Part shown: positions 1-10,816 of the stretch, piece after piece
Numbering within the stretch: position 1 is the stretch's first letter
Layout: every line of letters starts with the position of its first letter
Assembly (NCBI GenBank): GCA_021397845.1
Contig: JAHSVC010000034.1
Span: forward strand, 4,487,213 to 4,551,212
Length of the DNA: 64,000 nucleotides
Reading direction: 5' to 3'
DNA from: Areca catechu
Taxonomy: Eukaryota; Streptophyta; Magnoliopsida; Arecales; Arecaceae
The notes under the pieces: model-generated
What the model saw: only the letters and a program-made list of their open reading frames with translations
Told to the model about the DNA's origin: nothing
Database searches by the model: none
Made by a program: the position numbers and the translations under genes

Positions 1-499
1 CCTGCCCTACGCGCCTGCCAGCCCAGCGAAGATCCCGAGGCAAGCGCCAAACAGCCAGTTTTCAACTACAAAGAACAGTCGACACCCCCGAGAGGGGGGA
101 GGTAACAACATCAATCCACCAACAACACAAGCGCAAGCTCGATCGAGAGGGCAAAGCACCACCACCACCACTTGAAAGGAAAACGAGAGGGAAACAATGA
201 GAGACGGAGGAACAGGGAACCCCTCTGTCCCCGTTATCATTCTCTCCCTGCTACGTTTTCACCTTCATATACAACTCTCACTCTTCCTAGTGCATAGTCC
301 ATCAAGAGGGGCCCGACCAGGAGGATATGTTCCCCTGGTCGTCACTGACTTGACCGTCAGAGTGCCCCCCGGAAACCACGACCCGGGTCTCTAACCCCTG
401 TTTCGCAGGTCCAGGAGCAGAGGACCGCCAGGCAGTGAAGGGAGCACACTCCGGCGCCGGCAGCAGCTACGGGCCACGGCGATCTTGGCGGCAACATCA
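1..499 (+). mobile_element. Truncated Gypsy LTR (3' part, R-U5)
   Basis: No coding capacity is recognised here. The stretch resembles the right-hand part of a Tat-type Gypsy LTR. It has a TATA-like CATATACAA near 267, then a block near 356-375 (GTCAGAGTGCCCCCCGGAAA) matching the U5 motif of elements A and B (GGAGTGTCCCCC...). A GC-rich tail ends in CA at about 499, where the sequence turns abruptly AT-rich. The left end lies outside the window, so a solo LTR cannot be told from the 3' end of a longer element. Short open frames here look fortuitous. Confidence 0.45.
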
Positions 500-1332
500 T
501 GTATTTGTTCTATCAATAATAAACCTTTTCTTTAATAATGTCTACTGCTAAATAGTTAAATTAATATGAATTAAATAGATTTATTAGTTATTTTCATAGA
601 TCATAAAAAAAAATCAAATAGTACAAAAAAGTTTTAATGGATCATAATAATAAATTAAGTAATATATCTTAAATTAGTGATATTAATTTAATAGGTTGTA
701 ATAATAAATTAATTTGTATAACACAATTTTAATACATCATAATCATAAATTAATGTGAATAAATTAATTTAATTACTTATTTAAGTATACCATACTAATA
801 AATTATTTAGTATAACATATTTTAATAGATCATATTAATAAATAATATCAATAAAAAAATATATTATTTAAATATACAATTAAAAAGAAATTTTATAACT
901 CATTTTATCTTATAAATTGATTAGGGGTATTATTAGGATTTTAGAAAAATTCCTTCCCTATTCCTAGTGGAATACATGCTTATTCCCATGTCATCCAAAC
1001 ACTATTTGGAATAACACTGCATTTATTGCATTGGAATAAGGTGGAATATTAGATTTTGATCCAAATAGAAATTGAGAATAACAACAAGAATAAACTATTC
1101 TTAGGAAATACCTATTCCTATTCCAAGAATAACTTTTTGCCATCCAAACATTACCCGAGGATCCTATGTCCCAATGTAACTAGAGGCTGTTAAGGCCAAG
1201 GTGGAGAACTAGCCCATGCACATAGCTACTTAGATTGCATGCTCAGTTCTGTTTTTTTCTCGAGCCGGTCGCCATATATATCTTGTTAAAAGGTTGCATG
1301 TTTCAAATTTTCCAAGTGTTCTTTTAATTTCG
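500..1332. other. AT-rich intergenic DNA with possible MITE remnant
   Basis: No gene is seen. Positions 500-900 are very AT-rich and low in complexity. At 905-1160 the words GGAATAA, CATCCAAAC and TATTCC recur in both orientations (CATCCAAAC at about 993 and 1141). This is the style of a degraded non-autonomous DNA transposon, but no pair of terminal inverted repeats with a target-site duplication could be fixed. Confidence 0.4.
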
Positions 1333-1878
1333 TGTTATACACAATCGGCCTTCCTCCGAACCAAATCGAGCCGACGATCCTTTAGCCAGGTCGGACCAGA
1401 GTCTATCGTTTCGTTAGTCGACCCACTAGAGATCCGATCGACCTACTTCAGGTAGGCTCATATCGGCTCAAAGCGGGCCGCTTCAAGGATGGCCCGGAGG
1501 TCCCTTCCAGCTGGTACCAGAATTTTGTTACAACAGATTATTGACGTCTCAGCACCACTACTCTGCAGATTCCACGATGCCATCCCATCCTGATGCCACC
1601 TAGCCACTACCAAGATCCCAATAGGAGCAAATCGGCCATTCCAGCCTAGCCCCTAGCAGATTCCGGTAAAGTTCCGTGCCTATATAAAATAAAAGGGAGA
1701 CTCCAAGAAAAAAAGAGGCTCTTCCTTTTTCACAAGCTATCTGTTTTCGATTCCTCCGTTCTGAAGCCTTTTGCCTAGTGCCTATATAAAATAAAAGGGA
1801 GACTCCAAGAAAAAAAGAGGCTCTTCCTTTTCACAAGCTATCTGTTTTCGATTCCTCCGTTCTGAAGCCTTTTGCCTA
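1333..1878 (+). mobile_element. LTR-like fragment with duplicated core promoter
   Basis: A GC-richer island in AT-rich DNA, starting around TGTTATACACAATCGG. It is rich in CGGCC/TCGG words like the LTRs of elements A-C and leads to a CCTATATAAAA box. No matching second LTR or internal coding region is found, so it is a solo LTR or truncated relic. DNA on either side (1294-1332 and 1893-1985) resembles 14270-14470, which suggests this LTR was inserted into one copy of an older duplicated segment. Its boundaries are approximate. Confidence 0.45.
1676..1878 (+). repeat. 102-bp tandem duplication carrying the TATA box
   Basis: Two adjacent copies, 1676-1777 and 1778-1878, identical except for one missing T in a T-run of the second copy. 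Each begins GTGCCTATATAAAATAAAAG and ends TTTTGCCTA. The unit carries a TATA box and the presumed transcription start of the LTR-like fragment. Near-identity means a recent duplication or an assembly artefact. Confidence 0.9.
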
Positions 1879-2344
1879 TTTTGTTTGCAATATATATCCT
1901 TGCTTTTCTTTTTTTTTTTTACCTTAATCAAAGATGTCTTGTGCAAGAGGCTATAGGGTCATGGCACAAAAACGAATTACTGGAGTCTTAATTTTGACAT
2001 CAAAATTGGCTTGGTTTCTCCATTTAGCGCATTAAAATGAATGGATGGATGATCAAGTGATGCATGAACCAAATCAAGATTTGGTTTCTTTTAATCCGTG
2101 CATTCGACAAGATTTTGAGTTATATATATATATATTTTGGGTGAAAGAAATGGATGGGGAGATAAATCCTAGTGTAGCTATCCTGCAGGACATTGTCCTG
2201 TTAGTTCAATTCAAGATGCTTAGATTTTTGTAGATTTTTCCTACTTAAATATGAGTAGAACAACCTGGCACCACTAAGACGCTGGCTTTAGCGATCGTGG
2301 TTCCAGAAAAATTTTAGATTTAATCAAGTCATCCACGAGATTAT

Positions 2345-2402
2345 GCTTTGAACCCATGATCGATTAATAGTGAGGCAGGGCTCTACCAACCGAGCTACTA
2401 TC
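2345..2402 (-). repeat. tRNA-like sequence (SINE head or tRNA pseudogene)
   Basis: On the minus strand a good RNA polymerase III A box (TAGCTCGGTTGGTAGAGC, about 2397-2380) is followed about 30 nt later by a B-box-like GGGTTCAAAGC (about 2355-2345). The D-arm is tRNA-like, but an acceptor stem and a clean anticodon arm cannot be built. I therefore call it a tRNA-derived SINE head or decayed tRNA rather than a working tRNA gene. Confidence 0.35.
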
Positions 2403-3491
2403 TTAGTAATTTTTGAATTGTGCTCTATGAAAGGCCCCGTTATCAGTGGCTGGGGGGTCCCTATTGCGGGCTGGTGAGCCAGGATGCCCGTCTTTTTCCC
2501 ATTCATGATGGAATATTTAATCATGATTCCATGTGATTGCTAGTAGAATCACGGTTGCTCAACTGGCTGAGTTTCCATTGAAAGTTTTTTTTTTTTTATA
2601 CTACTAAGGTGATAGTATAATTGATGGGTGTTTACGCTCACGTCTCTTCGATCACAGCTTCGAAAGCTGATCTAGCTATCCAAATCGAACATGGCTTTAC
2701 GGGAATTTTCCTCCCCCATCCCTTTTTTTCATGGAAAAAAAATATATATATTTTTTTAATGGTTTAGTGACGAACATGTATGTTAAATGATTGAATCAAG
2801 ACAAAAGTTCCTAATTCCATTCCACTGTGATTTAAACGGTACAGCGAGCCGGAAATTTCATTCTATCCTAGAAAAGAGCTCTATTTTTTGGCATCTTGGA
2901 ATTTTCATGCTGCGTTTGTAGCGAGTTGGAGAAATTTTTTTTATCTTTTGGAAGTCTTCGCTATCTGGATTTATAAAAATCAATTTTGACGGTAACGTGT
3001 GAGATGGTATGGATTTTATTATCCATAATTTGGATCCTGAATTTTTGGCTACTAGGAGATTTTATCTTTTTCAAGTCATCTCAAAAAACAGTTTCTTGCT
3101 ATTTGGACATAAATCATCTGTACGAGATAAAAGTTTGGCTTGGAAAAAAAAAATTTAAAGATAATTCTGCTACTATTATTAGTTAGATTCGTGTAAGACA
3201 AAGCAGCTGGGTCTCTATTCGATTCTATGCAATATCTAGAATTTTTTTATTTTTTTATCGTAATTATAGTTTAGCATGTTTTTCGGGAGATTGTTTCCAT
3301 TGCTGATTACGCCAAGGATTGAAGTTGGTAACATGAGATGTTTGTTCTGGGATATTTTATATTCCATTGTTTGCATTGTATTTTGAGATTCTTGTGATCA
3401 TCTTCTTTTTTTTAAAAAAAAAAAAAAACTAAACGTTCCGGAAGTGTGTTGCGCGTGCGGCAACCTGCCGCCACCGAAGCTGGAGCGACAA

Positions 3492-3572
3492 ACCAAGCGA
3501 TTTTTAAGTTGAGCGCGGGGCAGTCACGTGCCGCCACTGAACAGTAACATACCAAGCGATTTTTAAGTTGAG
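3492..3572. repeat. 59-bp-spaced direct repeat
   Basis: The 22-mer starting ACCAAGCGATTTTTAAGTTG occurs at 3492 and 3551, 59 bp apart. CGCCAC and CAGT words in the spacers suggest an imperfect tandem duplication. Poly-T and poly-A runs lie just to the left. No function is recognised. Confidence 0.7.
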
Positions 3573-3721
3573 AAATGGGAATAAACAGCGAAATCATGTT
3601 ATCTGCTGTACAAATTTAAATTAAGAGTTTTACGAAAGTGTGCAGTCTCATTGTTCGGATTATTGTTTAGAAGCTTTTTTTAATTCTCTCTTTTTTCATG
3701 TTGAAAGATGAATGGGTTATG

Positions 3722-3726
3722 ACTAG
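3722..3726. repeat. Target-site duplication, left copy (element A)
   Basis: ACTAG immediately precedes the TG of the 5' LTR. The same five bases follow the CA of the 3' LTR at 14218-14222. A perfect 5-bp duplication is the normal signature of LTR-retrotransposon integration. Confidence 0.9.
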
Positions 3727-4386
3727 TGATGCGCCCATTCAGCTAGTTTCCGGTCGGATTGGCTCCCGACGTCCGGTCGGTGGTCCCTGCGCGGAGCCCA
3801 ACTCCCTGGTGGGCTTTCCCAAAGAGCTGACCCGGGAGTTTTGAAGGCTGACAGGTGCCTCACCGCCCGTGCGACGGCCCTTTGATTGCCGCAGTCGGCT
3901 CCTGAGATCCTGCCGAACTCCCCGATCGGCATATGGAAAGCCAGTCGACCCACTGCTGAAGGGACCGCCCGAAGTTTCCAGGAACCTTTCCTCTCCGACA
4001 GTTCTGACATTCTATTATAATAAACTCCAGCGCATGGCCACTACTCTGACACACCTGGCACGCCGCCACCCATGATCTCGCCGCCACGCCTATCTCCTTG
4101 GGGCATATCCAGGTTTTCCCAGCCTGCTCTCCAACAGAATTTGGCAGCGCTCCGTGCCTATAAAAGCCACCCGGGGGGCCTCCATGAAGGGTAACGTTCT
4201 TCTTCCCAATTCTGATTCTTTCCCAGAGTTCTTCCCGTTCTGTTGCTCCAACCCTCCTCTAACTTAAGCATCGGAGTGTCCCCCGCCGGAGCCCCCTTCG
4301 GCGTCTAGGGACTTCTTGCAGGTTGTCCGGTCCAGGAGCCCTCCAGCGCGTCCGTCGAGCCCGATTCAGGAGGAAAAGAGGCAACA
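3727..4386 (+). repeat. 5' LTR of element A
   Basis: 660 bp, TG...CA (TGATGCGCC ... GGCAACA). It contains a TATA box (CCTATAAAAG, about 4157-4166), a C/T-rich initiator region and the U5 block GCATCGGAGTGTCCCCCGCC near 4268. Its partner is 13566-14217. It should drive + strand genomic RNA of the element. Confidence 0.93.
4159..4166 (+). promoter_or_regulatory. TATA box of element A LTR
   Basis: TATAAAAG inside the 5' LTR. The identical box in the 3' LTR is at 13993-14000 and would read out into the flanking DNA towards the L1 relic and the phosphatase gene. Confidence 0.75.
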
Positions 4387-4389
4387 TAT

Positions 4390-4405
4390 TGGTACTAGAG
4401 GAAGG
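4390..4405 (+). other. Candidate primer-binding site, element A
   Basis: TGGTACTAGAGGAAGG lies 3 nt after the LTR end, the normal distance for a PBS. The leading TGG pairs with a tRNA CCA end. I did not assign the tRNA species; matching against a plant tRNA set would settle it. Confidence 0.5.
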
Positions 4406-4468
4406 GGGCGCTGAACCTTCGCTGCGCTCTTTACTCTAAAAGGGAAGATAAACGGGAAGGATCCAGCT

Positions 4469-6000
4469 ATGGCAAGAGGAAGAACCCAGAGCGTCTCCGC
4501 GAGGGGAGGACGCTCCCACCAAGGGCCCAGCGTGCCCCCCGCGGAGAGCAATATCGCCACCGCCGTCGAGCCCACCATCACCCTGGGGCTGTAACAGTTC
4601 CAAACACTGGTGAACCGCATCGAGATGCTTACCTCGATGGTCCAGCGCTTCCAAGAGATGGCGGACCGCCAGCAGCAATCGCCGGCGGCTTCCTGTGTCA
4701 ATCATCAGCCGGTCGCCGGGTCAGCCAGCAGCCGGACGCACCTCCGCCACCGTCCCCAGTAGTCCCAGAACTCCAGGGGTCCATGAGGGCCCGCGTTGAA
4801 GGAAAGAGGGCGAGGTCAGCCTCCCCCTCTTTCATCGACTCTGCTCATCCCGGCAGCCGGCGCTCTGCTGCAGACCTGCACGACTACGGCAGTAGGATCA
4901 TGCGCATGGAGGAGCGCATTGCCGAGATAGTCGAGCGGTAGAATGCTGAGGGAAGGCCGGCGCATGACACCCGCCCGCCTTTCTCCGCGGAGATTCTGGG
5001 GGAGTCTATCCCCCGCCATTTCAAGATTCCGCAGGTAGACCCCTACGATGGTATCACCGATCCCTTGGATTACCTGGGCGCCTACAAAGCCCACATGATG
5101 GTGTAGGGCGCATCCGACGCCCTCCACTGCATCACCTTCCCAGCGACCCTGAAGAAGGCCGCGCGGATGTGGTTCTCCGCCATCCGCCCAGGTAGGATCC
5201 ATTCTTTTTTTCAGCTCGAGACCCTTTTTCTTTCTCATTTCAGGACCTGCAGACGGGCTCCGAAGAACACCGACTGCCTCTCCTTATCTAGCAAACGAAG
5301 GGAGAGACCCTTTGGGACAATACGGCCCGCTTCAACTCGATCGCTATGGAGATCCCTGACTTAAATGAAGCTGTGGCCATGTCAAGAGGGGGCTCTGCTC
5401 ATCCAAGTTCATGTTTTCCCTGGACAAGAAGCTCCCTACAAGCTACACCGATCTGCTGGCCATGGCACACAAGTATGCCTTGGCGGAAGAGCAAGCGGCG
5501 AGCTGGCGCCAGGCCGAGGGGAGGTCGGCCCCAGAAAGCGGGGCGATAAGGCCCCTATGGTCTGACCTCCCGATAATGACGGCCGATCCACTCGACGCCA
5601 GAGCCCCAAGCCAAGGGACTACCTCAAGCGGTTCAACAACTATGCACCCCTCTCCCTGCCGCGGGAGAAGATCCTGATGGAGATTGAGAACGAGGCCTTC
5701 TTCCGAAAACCTCGCTCAATGAGAGGACCTCCTATCTCCAGAAATAAGAACAAATACTGCTGGTTCCACAGGGACCATGGGCATGACACGGAGGAGTGCC
5801 TCCAGCTAAAGGACGCCATCGAGGACCTCATCCGCAGGGGATATCTGAACAAGTATGTCCGACCTCGCGGGATCGGGCCGGGACTTCAACTGTTAGAGAC
5901 CCCCCGGGGGAGGCTGAGCTCCCTAATCAGCGCCCAACCGATGGAGGCATTGGTATGCTGCATCGACGATCTAACTGGGGGCGGAAGGAGGACCAGGACA
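4469..6000 (+). pseudogene. gag of element A (broken)
   Basis: Nucleocapsid/capsid polyprotein of the retrotransposon. Starting at ATG 4469 (MARGRTQSVSARGG...), translation hits an in-frame TAA after about 40 codons and then continues in the same frame (QFQTLVNRIEMLTSMVQ). The retrotransposon gag core is at about 5025-5190: YDGITDPLDYLGAYKAHM, then FPATLKKAARMWF, with a further stop between. The zinc-knuckle-like CWFHRDHGHDTEECLQLK, followed by an IEDLIRRGYL segment, is at about 5755-5850. Several frameshifts make it non-functional. It lies directly upstream of the protease and matches the gag of elements B and C segment by segment. Confidence 0.85.
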
Positions 6001-6082
6001 TTGTAAAGAGGCCCAGGGGATCCAATGTAATTAGCTTTTCTGATGAGGACCTCTTGGAGCCTCCTCTCCGGGCGATGACCCT

Positions 6083-6478
6083 GTGATTGTGTCGGTTGTC
6101 ATCGCCAATTATGATGTAAAACGCATCCTTATCGATAATGGAAGTTGTGCGGAGGTTTATTGTATAATGCGTTCGTCGGATGAAACTGTCCAGGTCCAGA
6201 CTGCGGGAGTCCGCGGGCCACTCACTGGTTTCGGAGGGAATTTCGTTGGGGTTGAAGGGGAGATTGCCCTACCTGTGATCCTCGGAACGGAACCTTACCA
6301 GCGAACCTTCTCCGTCAACTTTCTAGTCGTTCGTACGACCTCGGCGTATAATGCAATTCTGGGTCGGCCGGCCCTCAATAAGTTCCGGATTGTTGTATCT
6401 ACTTACCACCTGCTGGCCAAGTTTCTGACCCGCGATGGAGTTGGGGAGCTACAGGGGAGACCGCAGAAGGCCCGGTAA
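6083..6478 (+). pseudogene. Retroviral-type aspartic protease of element A
   Basis: An open stretch of 131 codons between gag and RT. The catalytic signature appears as RILIDNGSCAEVYC near 6121-6165, where Tat proteases usually have D-[ST]/N-G-[SA]. A second conserved block, YNAILGRPALNKF (near 6345-6385), is the typical C-terminal protease/RT linker motif. Its role would be to cleave the Gag-Pol polyprotein in the particle. It is probably part of a once continuous Gag-Pol frame, now separated by frameshifts on both sides. Confidence 0.85.
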
Positions 6479-6719
6479 TGCTTATCCATCCACGACAATC
6501 ATTTGACAGCGCACCCACGCTCGAGCAGCTGGACCCCAGGGACGAGACCGACAGCCATTGTCAGTCCGTCGAAAAGTTGTATTTGTGCCCTTTAGGGAGG
6601 ACGATCCTACAGGGTCCGCCAGATGGAGCACCCTAGATGAGGGAGCCAACAGTGAGTGGTCGGCTTCTTGAGGGAGATGCGGACTCTTTGCCTTGACGGC
6701 GTCTGACATGCCATGCATC

Positions 6720-7980
6720 CCGGAGGACATCATCACCGATCAGCTTAGGGTGGATCCTACTTACAGGCCCTTCCGGCAAAAGAAGAGGACTTCGCCGTCG
6801 AAGGCAGAAGGCCATTGAGGAGGAAGTGAATAAGCTTCTCGATGCTGGTCTTCATCAGGGAGTCTCACTACCGAAGTGGCTGGCCAATGTCGTCATGGTG
6901 AGAAGGCTAGTGGGAAGTGGAGGATCTGTGTGGACTACATAGACCTCAACAAGGCATGCCCCAAGACAGCTTCCCCTGCCAAAGATTGACCAGCTGTAGA
7001 TGCGACGGCCGGCCACCAACTCTTGAGCTTCATGGATACTTTCTCTAGGTACAACCAGATCAAGATGCATCCCGAAGATGAGGAGAAGATGGCCTTTGTC
7101 ACAGACAGAGGCATGTATTGCTACAAATTGATGCCCTTTGGCCTGAAGAATGCGGGCACCACCTTCCAAAGGTTGATCAACTGTCTTTAAAGATCAGTCG
7201 GGAGGAACATGGGGCATATGTCGATGATATGATAGTCAAAAGCCTCTATAAAGCCGACCACATCAGGGACCTGCAGGAGTCCTTCGATGCATTGAGGCGC
7301 CACAGGATGAAGCTGAACCCTGCCAAGTGCATCTTCGGGGTGACCTCCGGAAAGTTTCTCTCGGCTTCCTAGTTACTCAAAGAGGCATCGAGGTCAACCC
7401 CGAGAGATCAAGGCCATCTTAACATGACCCATCCGACCAATAAAAAGCAAGTGCAAGCTTACGGGTTGAATCGCATCTCTCAGCCGCTTCATCTCCCGGT
7501 CGGCCGAGAGATCCCTCCCGTTCTTCAAGACCTTGCACCGGTCGGATCGTTTCCAGTGGATTGATGAATGCCGAACGGCCTTTGAAGCCTTGAAGGACTA
7601 CTTGAGAACCCTCCTCCGCTCTTGGCTAACCAACGGAGGGGGAAGTGTTGTACCTGTACCAGTCAGCTTATAGTGAGGCCGTCAGCGCCATCCTTGTGCG
7701 GGTGGAGGAAGGTGGCCACAGACCTTTTACTACATCAGCAAGGTTCTCCATGATGCCGAGGTCAGATATCCTAAGGTGCAAAAGCTGGTGTACTCGTTGG
7801 TTATGGCGGTGAAGCACCTCCGACCTTATTTCCAAGCGCATTCCATCGTCGTGCTGATGGACCAATCCCTTAGGCAATCCTCCTCCGAAGCCCGATACCT
7901 CCGGACGGCTCGCCAAATGGGCCGTCAGGTTGGACGAGTTTTGACATCTCCTTCCAGCTACGTCGGCCTTGAAAGCCTAG
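6720..7980 (+). pseudogene. Reverse transcriptase and RNase H of element A
   Basis: Several frames joined by shifts. RT blocks seen: FRQKKRTSP (about 6770), CPKTASPCQ-like, FMDTFSRYNQIKMHPED (about 7030-7080), RGMYCYKLMPFGLKN (about 7108-7152), and the catalytic YVDD in GAYVDDMIVKSL (about 7215-7250). The RT connection follows, then the first (retroviral-type) RNase H with LYLYQSAYSEAVSAIL (about 7650) and YPKVQKLVYSLVMAVKHLRP (about 7770-7825). The YVDD active site is intact, but stops and frame changes prevent a single product. Confidence 0.85.
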
Positions 7981-8089
7981 GTGATAGCTGATTTCATTGC
8001 AGAATGCACTTGGGGGGCGGAGCCGCCCCCGGCAATGGTTGAGATGTCCGTGGCTGAGCCCGCTGAGAGGCTGACCCGGTGGGAGAAGT

Positions 8090-8470
8090 CGAGCCCGCCT
8101 GGACCCTGCACATGGATGGAGCTTCCAACCTCTTGGGTGCGGTGCAGGTTTAATCCTAGCTGACCTCGATGGGCAATGTTTGGAGTATGCCCTGCATTTC
8201 GCATTCCATGTCGAACAATCAGGCGAAGTATGAAGCTCTGTTTGTGGGCTGAAGGTAGCGAACGAACTTGGTATTGCTTGGATCCGGCCTTCTCCGATTC
8301 CAGCTGGTATCAATCAGGTGAAGGGTGAGTTTGAGGCGATGGATCTGTCTTTGGCCAAGTACTTAGACAAGGTACGGACTTGGTCACAACTTAAATACTT
8401 TGAGATTCTTCATATACCCTGGAAACAAAACTCCCGGGCGGATTCTTTGTCGCGGCTGGCCATCGCTGCG
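8090..8470 (+). pseudogene. Second, archaeal-type RNase H of element A
   Basis: After the first RNase H a second RNase H-like fold is visible in broken frames: WTLHMDGASN (about 8100-8130, first catalytic Asp), an NQAKYEAL block (Glu, about 8218-8240), GEFEAMDLSLAKYL (about 8325-8365), and PWKQNSRADSLSRLA (last Asp region, about 8418-8462). A second RNase H placed between RT-RNase H and integrase is a known acquisition of plant Tat elements and supports the lineage call. Confidence 0.75.
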
Positions 8471-8699
8471 GTCGGCACCTCCGACCGAACCTTTGTGGAA
8501 CATCTCCAGCACCCAAGCATTACAGAGGCCGACGGAGATCCACCAGGTTGAGCAAGAGGCCTCGTGGATGGACCCAATCCGTGCATTCCTGGCACGAGGA
8601 GCCCTTCCGGATGACCCGGCGGAGGCCAGGCGTATTCACTTACGGGCCTCTAAGTACATCATCCTCGATGGGGCTCTTTACAAGTGCTCATTTTCTTAA

Positions 8700-9492
8700 C
8701 CCTTGCTGAAATGCTTGGGGTCGGCCGATGCAGACTACGCGCTCCGGGAGGTGCACGAAGGCATCTGTGGCGATCATCTTGGTGGAAGGTCCCTGGCTTA
8801 CAAAATTGTTCGCCAAGGGTATTACTGGCCTACAATCTAGAAGGATGCCCTGGACTTCGTGCAAAGGTGCGATGCATGCCAGAGTTCTGCGGCATCCAAA
8901 GGAGGCCACTAACAGCTGACCCCCGCTCACGGTGCCTTGGCCATTTGCCCAATGGGGATGGACATCCTGGGACCTTTTCCCCTGGCCTCCGGTCAGCGAA
9001 AATTCCTCCTTGTGGTCATTGATTACTTCACTAATGGGTGGAGGCAGAGGCATGGCGCAGATAACCGAGGCCAAAGTGGAAAACTTTGTCCGGAATTACA
9101 TTATCTTCCGGTTTGGGATCCGAAGACGATTATCACTAACAACGGGAGGCAATTCGACAACTCCCAGTTCCAGGACTTCTGTCAACATATCAACATCGTC
9201 CATCGACTTATGTCGGTCGCTCACCCTCAGTCCAATGGAGAGGCCGAGGTTACCAATAGGACGATCCTGCATGGGCTGAACACCCGCTAAATGAAGCTAG
9301 GGGCTCTGGACGAAGAGCTTCATTCAGTGCTCTGGGCATACCGGACGACCGCACGGTCAGCAACGGGAGAAACTCCGTTTAACATGACTTATGGGTGTGA
9401 GGCGGTCATCCCTGTGGAGGTTTCTCTATTATCCCTGCGGGTTGATCAATTCGCCGAGCCGCCAATTCGGAGCAATGAAAGGCTGACCTAGA
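8700..9492 (+). pseudogene. Integrase of element A, catalytic Asp altered
   Basis: The N-terminal H2C2 zinc finger is at about 8740-8895 in frame-shifted pieces (LREVHEGICGDHLGGRS ... CDACQ). The core domain begins with GMDILGPFPLASGQRKF (first Asp, about 8950) and VVIDYFT (about 9010). The second catalytic position reads IITNNGRQFDN where element B has IITDNGRQFDN, so Asp is replaced by Asn. The Glu is present in PQSNGEAEVTNRTI (about 9226-9265). A C-terminal region LHSVLWAYRTTARSATGETPF follows after a stop at 9288-9290. No chromodomain is seen. It is non-functional as read. Confidence 0.85.
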
Positions 9493-9814
9493 TCTGCTAG
9501 ATAAGACCCGATTCCAAGCAAGTATGAAGATGGCGACCTACCGTCAAGGATGGCCAGATATTACAACTCACGGGTTAAAGCGCGCACCTTCCAAGTTGGG
9601 GATCTGGTCCTGCGGAAGGCGGAGGTCTCGAGGCTGACCAAATAGGGGAAGCTCTCCCCCAATTGGGAAGGCCCCTATCGGTTATCGAGGTAGTCCGGGC
9701 TGGAACTTACTGCTTAGCACACCTGGATGGGCGACAGATAGCGTGCCCATGAAATGTAGACAATCTTCGTAAGTATTATCAATGAAGTCTACAAACTTCT
9801 CCAAGTTTTTTCAA

Positions 9815-10490
9815 CCCACTTCCGAAAGTCCGACCCCGGTCGGCAGAGGCTCCAAGGCAGCCCACTTCCGAAAGTCTGACTCTGATCGGCAGAGGCTCCA
9901 AGGCAGCCCACTTTCAAAAGTCCGATTCCGGTCGGCAGAGGCTCCAAGGCAGCCCACTTCCGAAAGTCCGACTCCGGTCGACAGAGGCTCCATGGCAGCC
10001 CACTTCCGAAAGTCCGACTCCGGTCGGCAGAGGCTCCAAGGCAGCCCACTTCCAAAAGTCCGCACTCCGGTCGGTTAGAGGCTCCAAGGCAGCCCACTTC
10101 CGAAAGTCCGACTCCGGTCGGTAGAGGCTCCAAGGCAGCCCTTTCGAAAGTCCGACCCCGGTCGACAGAGGCTCCATGGTAGCCCACTTCCAAAAATCCG
10201 ACTCCGGTCGACAGAGGCTCCATGGCAGCCCACTTCCGAAAGTCTGACCCCGGTCGGCAGAGGCTCCAAGGCAGTCCACTTCCGAAAATCCGACTCCGTC
10301 GGCAAAGGCTCCAAGGCAGCCCACTTCCGAAAGTTCGACCCTGGTCGGCAGAGGCTCCAAGGCAGCCCACTTCCGAAAGTCCAACTCCAGTCGGTAGAGG
10401 CTCTAAAGCAGCCCACTCCGAATGTCCGACCCCGGTCGGCAAAGGCTCTAGGGCAGCCCACTCCGAAGTACGACCCCGATCGCAACCATC
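9815..10490. repeat. 46-bp tandem array, about 15 copies (element A)
   Basis: Units start (at CCCACTT) at 9815, 9861, 9907, 9953, 9999, 10045, 10093, 10139, 10183, 10229, 10275, 10320, 10366, 10412 and 10457. Spacing is 46 bp with occasional 44, 45 or 48. Consensus pieces are CCCACTTCCGAAAGTCCGAC, then CCCGGTCGGCAGAGGCTCC and AAGGCAG. It lies between integrase and the antisense accessory gene. Because 46 is not a multiple of 3 and the unit lacks stops on the minus strand, long repetitive open frames arise there. These are by-products, not genes. Tandem arrays in this region are known for the Tat lineage. Confidence 0.97.
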
Positions 10491-10816
10491 CCGAGACAGC
10501 TCTAGTGGGACATCAAAGAAGATGGGCCGCAGTGCGAGCCGACTCGCAGACGGAGACCAGGAGCAAGCACCTAGGCATCCGGCCCAAATCAAATTACTGT
10601 TCTCAACTACCCTACTGGTTTCTGGCCCGGATGGGCCGACCGGGGCACTTGGAAAAATTCCGGGAAAAGGGCACTTGCCCCGTGCCCGTCGGCCACTCCA
10701 AGGCGGCTCGTGACCCTGCAAGGTCGTAAAGCTGACCAGGGTACTTAGAAGAAATTTTGAAAAAGAATGCTTTACAAACATTGAAGAAGTTCCAAAAACA
10801 GGTCTACTCGTTCATT

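Larger units (their letters stand above)
1986..3721. other. Intergenic DNA, no gene recognised
   Basis: Low-complexity AT-rich sequence with poly-T and poly-A runs. Short frames show no family motif. Two small items are listed separately: a tRNA-like sequence near 2345-2402 and a repeated 22-mer near 3492-3572. The right edge abuts the 5' target-site duplication of element A. Confidence 0.5.

Noticed and set aside
2345..2402. Functional tRNA gene
   Set aside because: A and B boxes are recognisable, but the acceptor stem and anticodon arm do not pair, so it is kept only as a tRNA-like relic.
3723..4705. Open frames inside the 5' LTR and leader of element A
   Set aside because: They lie in LTR/leader sequence. 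The homologous frames in the 3' LTR are not preserved.
9815..10490. CRISPR-like regular repeats
   Set aside because: Units are directly adjacent with no unique spacers, in a plant retrotransposon. This is a tandem array.
9789..10781. 330-codon repetitive open frame on the minus strand
   Set aside because: It is generated by the 46-bp array, which has no stops on that strand. The other frames are also open, and its sequence is just the repeat read in rotating phase. No start context or homology.
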